64,000 nt of DNA from Peronospora farinosa (Eukaryota > Oomycota > Peronosporomycetes > Peronosporales > Peronosporaceae): positions 1-64,000 of the forward strand of contig CANTFK010000328.1 of NCBI GenBank assembly GCA_947646735.1, in the 5' to 3' direction. Both the position numbers and the translations under genes were made by a program. The notes below the pieces were generated by a model. That model was not told the origin of the DNA. It did not search any database and worked only from the letters and a program-made list of their open reading frames with translations. Shown here one piece after another: positions 1 through 11,834 of the stretch. The first letter of the stretch is position 1. Every line of letters begins with the position of its first letter.

Positions 1-883
1 AGCAGGTTAAGGCCAAGGATCTGTTGACCTTGGGGATGATGGTATCCCAAGCACTTTAAAAGCGTACCGTTCCGTTAATAAGACGGCAGCGTCGCCAGAT
101 GGCGCCCGCAGACGCGCGTGCCCGTTTTGGCCACGTAATGATGTCAGGTGACGAGCCACATCCTGTCAACGGAGTGGCTAGGTGGATGTAGATAAGAGTT
201 GACCTTGGAGGGGAGATGGCCATCACGGGCGACTTTAAAAGCTGACGAAATGTTCAGAATGAGTTGCATCAAGCCTTAAAGGCTGGTGCTCTATCCGGAT
301 ATGGTGGTCATCTGATCTAACTCGAGTTGAACTTGACCCGGGGTTACGATGAAGTAGGCCCCGGAAGAAGGTAAAGGGGCGGTAACAATGGTGCACGTAG
401 GGGAGCATCTGACCTGGAAGAATCCTTCAACTTTACTATTCTTAAGCGTTGTACTTGTGATTGGTAAAGGCATAAGAGATCCACTTCGTCAGATTCTTAC
501 CAACGGATAGGGAAGTACGTCAAGAAATTGACTTGGTTTCCTGAACATAACACGGTGAAATACGGCAGTGTACTTTAAACAAAGAACCAGACGCCAGTTG
601 ACGAGTTCTTCTTGCAAAATCACGTATGGGCGTAGTTCGCGAGAGCAACCTCCCATCGGATACCTACTTTCTGTGTTAAGAAACTGAATGGTACACGAAA
701 TTAGCGTATCGTTCATGTTTATACAAGCCTAACACGAAGGAATGACGCCAATACCCTGAAAGGATGTTTTTCAGAACATAATACTAAAGAACATATGGTC
801 GGCTGTACCTTGCATACAGTGCGCGCTCGACTTAGTCGATGGTGATTATTAATTGCTCATGTGAGCTAGCGATATTACGCTTG
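1..883. other. Unassigned sequence upstream of element A
   Basis: No convincing gene is visible. All reading frames are short and interrupted, and none resembles a known domain. Its position next to a decayed Ty3/Gypsy element suggests old transposon debris, perhaps displaced gag or leader sequence, but that is inference from location only. Confidence 0.4.
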
Positions 884-1522
884 GTCTAAATGGGGGTTAC
901 ACGAATGACGGTTGTAGCGTCTTTCCGATTGTTTACGTCTAAATTATCATTGTATTGCATATAATGCATTATTATACTTCTCTTTAGAGAGGTATTATCA
1001 TGAGTGCTAAGATACAAGTTATTCGGTAATATCTAATTTTATCGATTGGGATCTGATAAATCACTAACGCTGTATTGGCACATCATACACATACGTTTAG
1101 ACGATACGTCGTCCAATAGCAACTTGTCTGGTATAATACACCATTATTATAGTAATTAATCTAGCGGTGTACTTAGAGCAGGGAATTATTTATAAAAATT
1201 TTAAAATGGCATAAATAAAATCTGCCTTATTTTGAGTTTAAGATCGCAAGTCGTTCTGACATGTTCTCTTGTACGGGCGGCGTTGGCCTTTGAACCTCTA
1301 AGATTGTACCTTGTTCTTGCACTCTGTGCTTTGGTTTTCGTGAACTTAAAATATTGCTTGTAGATCATGTCTTCTGGTTCCTTAGAACAGGGTGACTTTG
1401 AGTCGTTTAATTAGTTCCTTAGAACTAGCGGTTTTTAGCCTCAGCTCTATTTAGTTCTCTAGAACTAGAGGCTTCCAGCCTAAAGTCTCCTCTGGCTAAA
1501 GAGCCGTGCAGCTCCGGCCATA
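884..1522 (+). repeat. Element A 5' LTR (diverged)
   Basis: Aligns by eye along its whole length with 5291-5927. Shared blocks include the terminal GGGGTTACACGA-like start, the segment TTATCGATTGGGAT, the block ACGATACGTCGTCCAATAGCAA and the end GCTAAAGAGC(C/T)GTGCAGCTCCG. The first base is approximate because the terminal TGTAA has decayed. Confidence 0.8.
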
Positions 1523-1529
1523 CCCGTGT

Positions 1530-2546
1530 TGCTAGTAATTTGGGCGGTGGCGTTTGGGATTGGTTGGTGATGCCCCAGGGGCTATCGAATGCTCCGCTAC
1601 GTTTAACCGTTTGGTGACGCAACTGTTTCGACCCCATTAAATTATGCACAGACGTACTTGATGACATTTTTGTCCAGGGCCGAGCTGGAATGGGCGGTCA
1701 GATATTGATAACTATATAGTTCATTTACGAGTTGTGCTCGAGTGCATGCGCACTAATAAGCTATATGCTAATGCATCTAAGTGCATCTTCGGGGCCGAAG
1801 AAATTCAAAATCTAGGGTGCTTCATTGGAAAACGGGGCCTAAAAAGCGTATCCCGCCAAGGTCAAAGCCATAGTCGATTGGCTCGTTCCACAGTCTCAGA
1901 AGACTTGCTCAATGGCTTGGGCCTGCTAATTACTTACACAAGTACAGCGAGAATTACGCTGATATGCACTGGCTATTATCCACTTCTTAAAAGGATGTGG
2001 AATGGTGTTGGCAGGCCGAACATGAGGATGCTTTTCAAGCGGTGAAGGCGAGCCTTCCACATGCTCCTATTTTGGTTTCGCCAGACCCTGATCGACTGCT
2101 TCATGTCAGTTCAGACGCATCGATTTTGCCATTGGCAGTGCTCTGTTACAATCAGATGATGAAGGCCGTGAGCGCGTGTAATCGCTTTTGAATCTCGCTT
2201 AGTTGAAAGCTGCAGAAAGAAACCATCTCGCCTGCGATGGTGCGAGCTTACTTTGCGATGAAGGCGTTCTCGGGCCGAACGAGTTCATCTGCTGGCCTGA
2301 AGCCTTTTGTGATCCATCCCGATCATGCGTCTTTACGCACTGCATCTGGCCGCCCATCTCTTTGTGAGAATGCCAGTCAGATATTGCCGCGTTTCTTTGC
2401 TGAATATGACCCGAGGGAAACATAAGCTCGGCAAACAAAACGCTTTGGCTGATGCGTTGTCCCGCAGACCTGACTATGAGCTTGCTCATGTTACGACGTT
2501 GTCGTCTTCTATCAAGCAGATCTCATTCGTACGGCGCGTATTCTAA
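1530..2546 (+). pseudogene. Element A reverse transcriptase (C-terminal part) and RNase H, broken
   Basis: Reading across frames gives the RT segment WDWLVMPQGLSNAPATF (about 1550-1605), then a decayed VLDDIFV catalytic box near 1655, then the RT thumb-connection region (1734-2045). RNase H follows, with LLHVSSDAS near 2100 and the typical C-terminal motif NALADALSRRPDYE near 2440-2480. Several frameshifts and stops lie between these blocks, so no functional polyprotein can be made. The sequence matches the pol type of element B, including the LADALSRRP ending, and is clearly different from element C. Confidence 0.8.
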
Positions 2547-2572
2547 AGAAGATCATTGCATAGCGTCGCTAC

Positions 2573-4303
2573 ATGCCTTTGGTAGTGATGAGTTCAAAAG
2601 ACCTCGACATTAAATTGTCGGCACGATTTACGCGTGCGAGCCTCCATCGATATTCAATCGACCAGAGGCTGTTTTACTATTGTACGGATGTGGCGGATCC
2701 TTCGCGCATTGTAGAGGGTCATGACGATGATCTGAAGTATCTCACCTTCAATGAGATACGACACCGCTATCGGGGTCATCTGGATCGTGAAAAGAAGTAC
2801 GGTGCAGTATGCCAAAGTTATTGGTGGTCCAAATTATATAAATGGGTGAGCACGTGCTGTACGTACGTTTGAAACTTGCCAACGGGTAAAACCCTCGCCC
2901 CATTCGGCAGCGCCGCTGGCTAGTTTGCCTATTCCACTGTGTGCTGGGGAGTTCATTAGTATGGACTTTGTGTTTGGTCTACCGAAAGATTCGCATGGCA
3001 ATACAGGTATTGTGGTCTTCGTTGACCGCTTAAACAAGATGGCTCACTTAGCGGCTGTGCCAGACTCCGATCGATGGTGAAGGTAAAGCGGAACTGTTTA
3101 TCGATCAAGTGTTTCGCTAATACACTGAATTAGTGGCAATTGTTTCGGTCGTGATCCTCGTTTCACGAGTGTAAAATTTGAAAATCTCATTCAGGTGCTT
3201 GGCACCCGATTGACATGTCCAAGCGGTTCATCCTGAGACCGTATTTGGTCAACCAAGACGAGTAAATCGCGTTGTTGAAGATATCCTCCGCAGCATTTAT
3301 GCTGAAACTCCTGGCTGTTGGAGTTCTATGCTCCCTGTTATTGAGTTTGCACTCAATAACTCCGTGTACGCCTCTACTGGCTACAATCCGTTCTATGTGA
3401 ATGGTATCCTACACACCCACTCGTTCCGTTGAAGCTACACCGAGTGGTTCAGGTCTTGGTGGAGGAGAAGTTGCCGATCGGGCTTGCTGATGTCAGCCCT
3501 AGTACTGTTAAGAAACAGGTAAATGCGTTTTTCGCTATGCGACTACATGTCTTACGACATGTGCAAGATGCAATGGCTGATAGTCAAGATGTAAACAAAA
3601 AGAATATGCGAGATGCTTTAAAGGCAGAAGCTGTATTAATGATTATGGAGGTCGGAGACCAAGTCTTACTTAATGCTAAAAACCTACCTACCAATGCTTA
3701 GTGTCTGCTATCTTTAAGACAAGGTGTGCGTCCGCGCTTAATCGTACCCTTTTACGGTAGTGGCCAAGAAAGTCACAGCGTATACGCTTGATTTTCCGCG
3801 CAAATTGCGTACACATCACGTGTTCTATGTCGGCATGCCGGAAACCATATCGGGATCCGTTCCAAGTGGATACTAAGTGCCCTCGCCCTCGAGCTCATCG
3901 GCATGCCGCGGGACGGATCATCTGCACCAAAAGGTCAGCTGACCCTCCACTCGGGTTCGGCTCTCCTCCACGCGATTTAAGGCGGGATTTCATCGACTGC
4001 ACAGTCTCACAGAGATACTGCACCTCTTGAGAAGTAGCTCGGCATGAGCTTGTTCTGGTACACCAGCCCCCTCCGGCATTGCTTGATGGACAGGGTAACC
4101 TTTAGTTTCATGTGGAAAGTCTACTGCAGAAACGTCGCCGCCACGGCCAAAACCAGTATCTGGTGAAGTGGCGGGGATATTCCGAGTCGTGGAACTCGTG
4201 GGAGCTCGAGGTTCCCTTTCGGCAGGGTTGCCCATACGCCGTGGACATGTTTGAACGCCTTGTGCAGGACCAACCTATTGGCGATGACACACCTCACCAG
4301 TAG
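2573..4303 (+). pseudogene. Element A integrase and chromodomain, broken
   Basis: The integrase zinc-binding region is visible as HRYRGHLDREK near 2760. The start of the catalytic core (MDFVFGLPKDSHGNTG, then VDRLNKMAHLA) lies at 2960-3055, and the C-terminal part YASTGYNPFYVNG at about 3365-3405, followed by 3429-3701. A GPFTVV-like and HHVFYVGM tail lies near 3750-3835. The final ORF (4112-4303) is a chromodomain: it contains QYLVKWRGYSESWNSWE, with the aromatic cage positions Y, W and W. Multiple stops and shifts separate the blocks. Confidence 0.8.
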
Positions 4304-4523
4304 TGGTGGGTAAAAGTAGTCGAGTAATCGGCCTCAGCCTAGGGTGAACTCACGGCTACAAGTGTAGCCGAAACGTTGGAGTGCTGTGATAGGAGACGCA
4401 TATTGCGTTTGTTGAGTATCTTTAACTTTCCTCGGTCCTTCAATTTAGCGTAATCGTAACGCATTTTCCGTTCGAGTCGAACATCTGCCACATCGGCACT
4501 TGCCCGTAGGGCCCACATGCTAC

Positions 4524-5198
4524 TTAAACGTCTCGCATAATGCGCCCAGCGGCTAAAATCCGTATCCTCTTTGTCCTCGGTTTCTCCCGCCCCCCTTTCT
4601 GGATAGAAGGGATGGGAATACCCTTTGTGAGAGGAACTGGTACACCGCGCACTTGCCTAGTGAGGCGTGACAAGTATTGGCTTTGTGTAGTATTGCGGGG
4701 TTCCAGATAGCGTTGTCGAAGAGCCGTTCGCGTAGCTTCATCCTCGGGCGAAATGGCCTCCAGGCCCAATGGCCCAGCCAGAGAAGGAATGTCCAGATGC
4801 CTCCTTAAGGCGTTTTCCACTGTAGTTGGTTTGAACTTATATTGTCGGTGGCCCTGAAGCCTTGTCACCTATTCTTTTTTCCGGCGCTTAGCACCTTCCC
4901 CTTCGTCGATGTTCTGTTGCTGTTGCTCGTCGAGTGGGATAGTAATTGTCGCTGTTGACGATACGTCAGGCGGGTCACGTAACGCTGTTAGCGCATCTGC
5001 AACACCGCGTTCAGGGAACGGATTCGGTGCATGACTAGTGTCATCTTCACCCGTGAGGGTGGATAAAGGGGACCCATCGGGTCCCACAAAGACGGTGTCA
5101 CTTTCGTAATCAACCGCTTCGTCAAGGTTGCCTTCAATGAGGTCCCGTAGAGTCTGTGACTCATTGCCAGGAGGCGTCATGTTGTGTGCCGTGAACAA
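4524..5198 (-). pseudogene. Antisense ORF of element A, interrupted by one stop codon
   Basis: On the minus strand an ATG at 5198 opens a 109-codon frame that stops at a single TAG (4869-4871). The same frame then continues uninterrupted to 4524, giving about 224 codons if the stop is ignored. The first half is acidic and proline/threonine-rich and ends with a basic patch, AKRRKKE. The second half contains a LRRHLDIPSLAG-like segment and many Arg/Lys residues. The ORF lies between the chromodomain and the 3' LTR and starts only about 90 bp from that LTR, so the LTR could promote it. I do not recognise the protein. Antisense ORFs in this position are known in plant Tat-lineage Ty3/Gypsy elements; function here is unknown. 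Confidence 0.5.
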
Positions 5199-5290
5199 AC
5201 CGTAAGGTTTAAACGTTCGCTAAAGTACTACCTTAAAAGAGGAAAGATGTCAAGTGACATTCTATGGGAACGTCAGTCAGGTGGGGAGAG

Positions 5291-5927
5291 TGTAACGGGG
5301 TTACACGACGGTTGTAACATCATTCCGAGAGTTTACGGTTGAAGTTTTTCTTTATTGCATTAATGTATTCTTGATACTTCTTTTAGCGAGGTATTAAGTA
5401 TGAGCGTTAAGATACGTTATTCGGTAATACCGTATCTTATCGATTGGGATTCGATAAACCACTAACGCTGTATTAAGTACATCATACACAGATGTTTAGA
5501 CGATACGTCGTCCAATAGCAAAGTCTGCATATAATAATTACTATTATAGTAATTAATCTAGTGTAGTGCACTTAGAGTAGGACTATTTATAAAAAATTTA
5601 AAACATAAATAAAATCAGTTCTCATTTTGAGTTTAAGATCGCAAGTCGTTCTGACATGTTCTCTTGTGCACTTCGTGCGTTGGTTCTCTGAACCTCTAAG
5701 CTTCTACCTTGTTCTTGCACTCTGTGCGTTGGTTTTCTGAACCCTAGGCATATTGCTTGTAGACTAAGTGTCTCTCCTGGTTCCTTAGAACAGGGTGACT
5801 TTGAGTCGTTTAATTAGTTCCTTAGAACTAAGTGGCTTTTAGCCTTAGCTCTATTTAGTTCTCTAGAACTAAGAGGCTTTCAGCCTAAAGTCTTCCTCTG
5901 GCTAAAGAGCTGTGCAGCTCCGCTACA
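5291..5927 (+). repeat. Element A 3' LTR
   Basis: Begins TGTAACGGGG and ends CGCTACA, giving a TGTA...TACA terminal inverted repeat. It matches 884-1522. It is 637 bp and is followed directly by non-repetitive DNA. Confidence 0.8.
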
Positions 5928-6357
5928 CTGTTGCACTGATAATGATCACTTTTGCGATCGGTAAGACACTGAGGAGGCCGCGGCGGCGGCCGAAACGCGT
6001 CTGGCATGCGTCTGTAAATATAGTCTTTTTGTCATGCGTTTTTTTAATTTCTACAATAGCGGCCTTGGCGGGCGTGTCAATGGCTACTACGGAAGCGACT
6101 CGGCGTCAGCTCGTTGCAAGACGAAATACTCAATGTTCAAAACACAGCAAATACCATGTAATTGATTATTCTCTTTATCCTGTTAAAAATTGGATACCAG
6201 TTACACAGTTATAACTACTGTACCATTACGATCAAATTATTCAGATAAAAGTTACCAGTTGATAATCAGACGCATCATTTTGTTAGCCAATCAAATACGC
6301 GAAACAAATTCACGATAAGGTTTCTTAAGTTCATTTTTGTCTTATTGGGATAATCTA
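5928..6357. other. Intergenic region upstream of the tRNA methyltransferase gene
   Basis: No supported gene. A short frame (5912-6214) begins inside the LTR and has no recognisable content. TTCATTTTTGTCTT (6330-6343), just before the ATG at 6358, is a partial match to the oomycete initiator TCATTYYNCAW. Confidence 0.45.
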
Positions 6358-9300
6358 ATGGCAGACATGACCTCTACTGTTGCAAACGCTGTAGCTATTG
6401 CCTGGACGCGATGGCAACGCTACCACCAACTGCATCATAAACGAGAGGATTTGAGTGTTGCAGAGATGGAAGTACAGTTTGAACTGGTCGCTATAGGTCT
6501 CGCATTAGCCGATGAACAGGTTCAAGAGCTTTTTAGAGATGACGCAGAGCCATTTTTAGCATTATTGACGCCATTGCCAACTTTTGAAGACAAGTTTGAA
6601 AATGTGAAGCAATTTCACTTTACGTTTGTATCAGCTGCAATGTTATTGGATCAATATTTGCAGCTTTCTAATGAATTAGAAGAGAAAAAAGTTCATGTTG
6701 TAACTGGTCCAGTGATGTATCAAGTACTATTGCCTATTCTGCAGCTTCAATGTTCTCTCTTCGCTGCATTATGCGGCGTTAAGAATGTTCCAGATGGTGG
6801 TATCGTTTACTGCTAAGAATGAGCAAAGCCAGGAGACGCTTACGCAGCTTTTTAATCGAGTACAAGAGCTGCTAACTGGACAAAACGACAAGTCTACTAC
6901 TTGTTATGACTCTTTGTGCAGAGTATTTAAGTTTTTACTGCCTCAGAAGCTGGAAAAAGTGGTGAGCAGTGCTATGGAGATTTGTAAACACGCCACGAAA
7001 AAGTGGCGACAGCAGCCGCAGCTTCTGCGAGCGGTAGCGCTGCATATTGTCCCAGAACTGGTGGAACTTGAGAGTGACATGGCAGCAACAAAGGCGAGAT
7101 GTCTGTGTTTGCTAAACATGGTTGTGGACGTTTGGATGCCGTGCTCGAGTGACGATACCTCTGTCAATGAATTGCTGTATCTGGTGTGCATCATCATACC
7201 GAAAGCTCCGCGTGAACTCATTGCTAATTCGACGCTGCAAACACTTGTGTGCTTTGCGTTAGGACACAAGGACGCTTTGTTGCGAAAGCAAGGGCTCCAT
7301 ATATTGAAGATAGCCTTTTCGTATTGTGCGTTGCTGTCCGGATCGCAAAAGCGAGGAGCACGACACGACTTGTGGCTGGATAGGTGGCAAAACTTCCTCA
7401 CAGCGTCAGAAGTGATCCAGATGCATCACGAGCAACACCTAATTGAACAGGTTTGGCCGCAGGTTGCAGTTCTGTTGTCACACTGCTTGGTCATTCGAGA
7501 TGGCTTAAAGCAGCAGCAACAGGATCGTGAACAGTGGCCGGTGCAGCTAACTTTTGACTGGATGCAGAGTCTGTTTGTTCGTTTATTTTCACATGACAAC
7601 CCTGTCGTAAAGCGTCTCTTTATCTCGAACTTTATGGAGACCTGCATTGAAGCTTGGCAAAAGTGGGATGAACACGACAGTGCTAGCACCGACGTTGATC
7701 GCGAAGCTTCCTTTGCTTGTTCCCCTGCTTTTCAGCGTTTCGTATTCGACTTTTTGCTTCGCGCCTGCAATGACCCGGCGCTTTTCAAGCACACGCATCG
7801 CGCTGGTGTCCAGGCTGTGCTGACTAGATTTCTGGTGTCCTTCCTTGCTTTCAAGTTTGCAAACAGCGACCAGGAGCGCGTGTTAGATGAATTTGTTGTT
7901 GCGATTAAAGAAGCGATTTTTGGTGAAGGCACAAACAGTCACTCGCCGGATGCTCTATTGAGCATGCTGCAAATATTCCAATCCCCTTGTCTGAAGCGTG
8001 CTGCCTCATTCGCGTCTTCAAAGGATCTGCTAAGTGAGACAGCAGTAGACCAGCTGCGATTTTTGCTTGACGTTTATGCGATGCAGTCTTTTTCGCAAGC
8101 GATGCGAACGAAGATGCTTCGTGCACTGAGTCACGCTCTTACCGGAGGCTTCGTTAGCGCGTCGACACTTTCACTGTCGGCATTAGCACGTGTCCATTGT
8201 GTCTTCCCCATCAGTAGCTTGGTAGCCGATGCCGGAGAGGTAATGTTGCAACTGTTAGCGTGGATGAAAATCCCCACTGCTGTGGGCAAACCGTCCATCT
8301 TATCAGCAACTCTGGCGTCTGCAATTCAGACATACATATTATCCCAAGTGGAAGCGAACCCAGAGGGAGTTCTGCTCAGTCCAACTCAACTGGCGAGACT
8401 GCTGCTTTTTACAGCAGAAGTCACACACGGAGATTCGAAGACTCACTATATAGACGAAAAACTAGGACATCAGGGAAATGTGAAAGTCTTGTTGCGGGCT
8501 CCACTGAGTGCATTGCTGCCCAAAAGGTTGGAACCTGAGCTGAACAGTACCCTACTCGTGCTTCTTGCTGCCAAGTTCGAAGAGCAAGTTCAGGAACTTC
8601 TGGATCGTTGTGCCTCATTGCCATCGAAAGGCTTCACGTTTTTGTTTCAACGCGAAGACTTCTATTCCGGACAAGTCTCATACTTTTTTGATATGGCCAT
8701 GAATGTAGTCCGGCTCTGGTTGGACAAGGTGTCGCCGGAAGCTGATGAATCGGGATCTGGATACCACGAAAAGAATGATGCTATAGAACTCGTGGAATCC
8801 GCTACGTTTCTTCTGTCACAACTGAGTACACACAAAATGAACACTACCGGCGAGCTGAACGAAATGTCTGCACTGGATACGCTTTGTAACGAGCTTAGTC
8901 AAATCCTGGCAGCGGCTGCGAATCGAAAAGTATTTGACTTGGCATTAGCAGCAAGGTGTTTGTCCATCATCGGATCTAACGCTACTGTTGTAGACTCTCT
9001 GCGTGCATTCGAAAGTGGACGGATTCTCCCACTTCTACTTGCGCTTGACACGAGTCGGCGTTACAGTGGAAAGCTTGATGCAAAATGTGCCATTAGCTTA
9101 GCTACCAACAAGTGGGTTCTGCTCTATGATGTCATGAAATCATCGACGTTTGTTGACACAAAGTTCTTGCAAACTACCTACGGTGCATGTGTTGAGGCAC
9201 TCCCTACGGCGGGGATGGATCCTCTAGCTTTGATTCAAATGGTAAACGTTTTGTCGCTTACGCTCTCACAACTGGCCAGCCCGGTATCAAACTGCAAAAA

Positions 9301-11272
9301 TGGCATCGACCAAGTAAACAGTTTGCTCGAGGAGGTCTGGATGGCTTACATTGATAGTAAAGCTAAACCTGACGTGCTTACCCGAGCTGTTGTTAACTGT
9401 GTGTTTCAGCCGGTGTTTCTCCTTCATGATGAGCTAAGAGGCACAATGAAGCACTGGATCGCAGAGTATATTCACTTCGGCACCCGACACAGACCTAATG
9501 TGATATATCACCTGGCTTGCCGCTTGTGCCAGACTTGGCGTGCACACCCAGCATCTGCTTTATCTTTTGCAGATGAACTTGTCGAACTGCTACTCTACAA
9601 GGAACCAGTTATTGACGAAAGGGAGCAGCTAACGACGGATACTAGCCACTCGGTCCAGGGATTCCAAGGCTCTTTTCCAACTAGCAACAGTCACGTCCAG
9701 ATGGCGATAATTGTAAACCATGCCAAGGACCGATTCGTGCGTCTGGTGGTGCTAAGTTTCCTGGGTGATGTGGCTGTCGAGGGTAGCGCCATTTCTACGA
9801 AAACGCAGGACCTTATGGATGCGGTATTCACTCGACTCGTCAAACTCAACGTAACTCCTGAATGGCAGAAGCAGCACATGCTAAACAGCGATGGGTTTGG
9901 TAAGAAATTGCGGTCATGGCAAGCGCTCTGTGTCGTCGGCGCTCATGTTACGAAATCGCAGTTGGCCACCCTTCTTCCTATACTCAGGACTGCATTTGCA
10001 GTGCCGCAACTGCCCAGTGTTCGGTACTACATGGAGCTTTTCGGCATGCGGCTGGCGACGAAGTATTCACGCGAGATATGTTCAGGCATTTTGCTTCCGA
10101 TGCTGCGTGATCCGAATTTGATGCCACAGGTGGGTGCTTCGGTGCTGCTTGTGTCCGCTTATCTCGCTAACTGCAAGCTAAATGAAAAAAATAATGATGT
10201 CGACTGTGGAGAGCTGCTGGAAACGATGTTACCGTGGCTAAACACGTCGCATGGGTACACGCGTGTTCTGGCCCAATATTTGCTGGCCACGATCCTTCCT
10301 CGCCATATCCACCAGCTTCAACAGAGTTGTAGCAATACGCCAGGCCTTCGCTTTCTGGAAGGCACCGCACGTTATCTGAGCAACAACAAGGAGAGCAAAC
10401 GAATGCTGCGTCGACAAGCACGTAAATTGGAGGAGTTACATCCTGACTACGAAAGCTCGTTGCTTGGAATGCTCTGTTCGGGATTCATAAGCGAGTTTGG
10501 AGAGCTCTTGCCTCGTGACGAGGCCCTTTGTTTTAGTGAGCAGCTTAAAACTGCGATGAATGAGCTCTACGCTCAGTACCAACTCGAGAACTTCACCCCA
10601 GCTCCATCACGAGAAAACACCTCGTCCTCTGCGATTGAAACTGAAAACGGAGCTCTCACAGTGCAACGTAAAGTTGATACAACGACGCTGCTCAGCGAGC
10701 TGCCTGCTGCAATGCAAGCTACTTTTGATGCAGCGCGGCGGGGTGACACACTCAACGCCCGCCAACGCCCGCGACAGCCCATTATCGTGTGTGCAAGCTT
10801 GGTTGACAAGATTCCAAACCTGGCAGGACTGGCAAGAACATGCGAGATCTTTAACGCTCAAAAGCTGATCGTGCCCAATCTGCGTATGACAGAGCAGGAC
10901 GTCACGTTTGCGACAGTAAGCGCCACGGCTCATAAGTGGATGCCACTGGAAGAAGTTCGACCGCAAGGTGAAGATCTGCGCCAGGCGCTGCTTTGCTGGA
11001 AGAGTGAAGGGTATACCATCGTGGCAGTCGAACAAACAGATTCCAGTGTAAGTCTCGCAAACTATACGCTACCGCGCAAGATGGTGCTTGTCTTGGGTCG
11101 AGAGAAGGAAGGGATCCCCGTGGATGTGCTGCAGTTCGTTGACGTATGCGTTGAGATCCCGCAGTTCGGTTTGGTGCGCTCACTCAATGTGCATGTGAGT
11201 GGAGCGCTAGTGTTGTGGGAGTATACGCAGCAGCAACTCATGTCTGGAGCTCTCGAATCGACACTCTGCTAG
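6358..11272 (+). CDS. TARBP1: tRNA (guanosine-2'-O)-methyltransferase, TARBP1/Trm3-like, SpoU family
   Basis: Predicted to methylate the 2'-OH of G18 in the tRNA D-loop, as yeast Trm3 and human TARBP1 do. The C-terminal ~160 residues are a SpoU (SPOUT) domain with three motifs: NLAGLARTCEIF (motif 1), LVLGREKEGIP (motif 2) and IPQFGLVRSLNVHVSGALVLWEY (motif 3, here split by no gap). The long N-terminus is helical and HEAT-like, as in TARBP1. The first frame (ATG 6358) and the main frame overlap out of register. A GT-AG intron 6778-6832 (55 nt, GTTAAG...GCCAG) joins them in phase to give about 1619 aa, close to the human length. A frameshift is the alternative. It starts about 430 bp from element A. 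Confidence 0.88.
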
Positions 11273-11834
11273 ATCTAAAGATGATTTACCTGAGCGAATC
11301 GACTAATGCAGCGACGAACGCTATGCAAGAGAAGCATTTGCACCCGAGTGAGAACATTATCAAACAGGCAGTAGCTGGCTTTAGTCAGGACCAGGATCGT
11401 CGGCCATCTCATGCACGGGATCAGTCACTTTTCCAGCTTCTCCTCAACAAGAAATGACCAAATTTGCATTCATCCTCGTCGTCGTCGCTGATTGATCCGA
11501 GGATAAGCTCAAGTACGTCGTTGATCTAACCCAATATAATGCTCATCGAGATGGCACGTACACACATGCTTTTCCGCTAGATGAACCGATCAATTCCATC
11601 TAAAGCAGGTGATATAACAACCGTTCAGCCGTCACTGGCGGCAGAGACTCTAGTGTCCACGACTATAAACAGACGTTGAATCTGTTTCGAAAGCGTCTCA
11701 TGTGAATCAGTAGGAACCATGGAATCCATCTGCTGTCTCTCTGCCTCCTACTCCCCCCCTCCTCCTCCTCCTCCTTCTTCTTTCCAGCACCATCAAAACA
11801 AACGCCCTTACTTCCAGACCCATACATTTTTTCT
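11273..11834. other. Intergenic region with pyrimidine tract
   Basis: No gene seen. At 11731-11788 there is a long C/T tract ending in TTTCCAG, about 45 bp before the next start codon. It resembles an intron 3' end and could mark a 5'-UTR intron, or simply be a promoter pyrimidine tract. Confidence 0.4.

Larger units (their letters stand above)
884..5927 (+). mobile_element. Element A: degenerate Ty3/Gypsy chromovirus-type LTR retrotransposon
   Basis: Two related copies of a roughly 640-bp sequence (about 884-1522 and 5291-5927) flank fragments of RT, RNase H, integrase and a chromodomain, all on the plus strand, plus an antisense ORF. The order RT-RNase H-IN-chromodomain is that of Ty3/Gypsy chromoviruses. 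Gag, protease and the front half of RT are missing: the 5' LTR runs almost directly into the RT segment reading VMPQGLSNAPATF. Pol carries many stops and frameshifts and the two LTRs differ at many sites, so this is an old, non-autonomous remnant. No target-site duplication could be recognised. Confidence 0.85.

Noticed and set aside
5912..6214. 100-aa ORF next to element A
   Set aside because: Starts inside the LTR, has no domain, and ends in AT-rich noncoding sequence.
6943..7401. Minus-strand ORF opposite the tRNA methyltransferase gene
   Set aside because: Cys/Ser-rich shadow frame with no domain; the sense frame is clearly coding.
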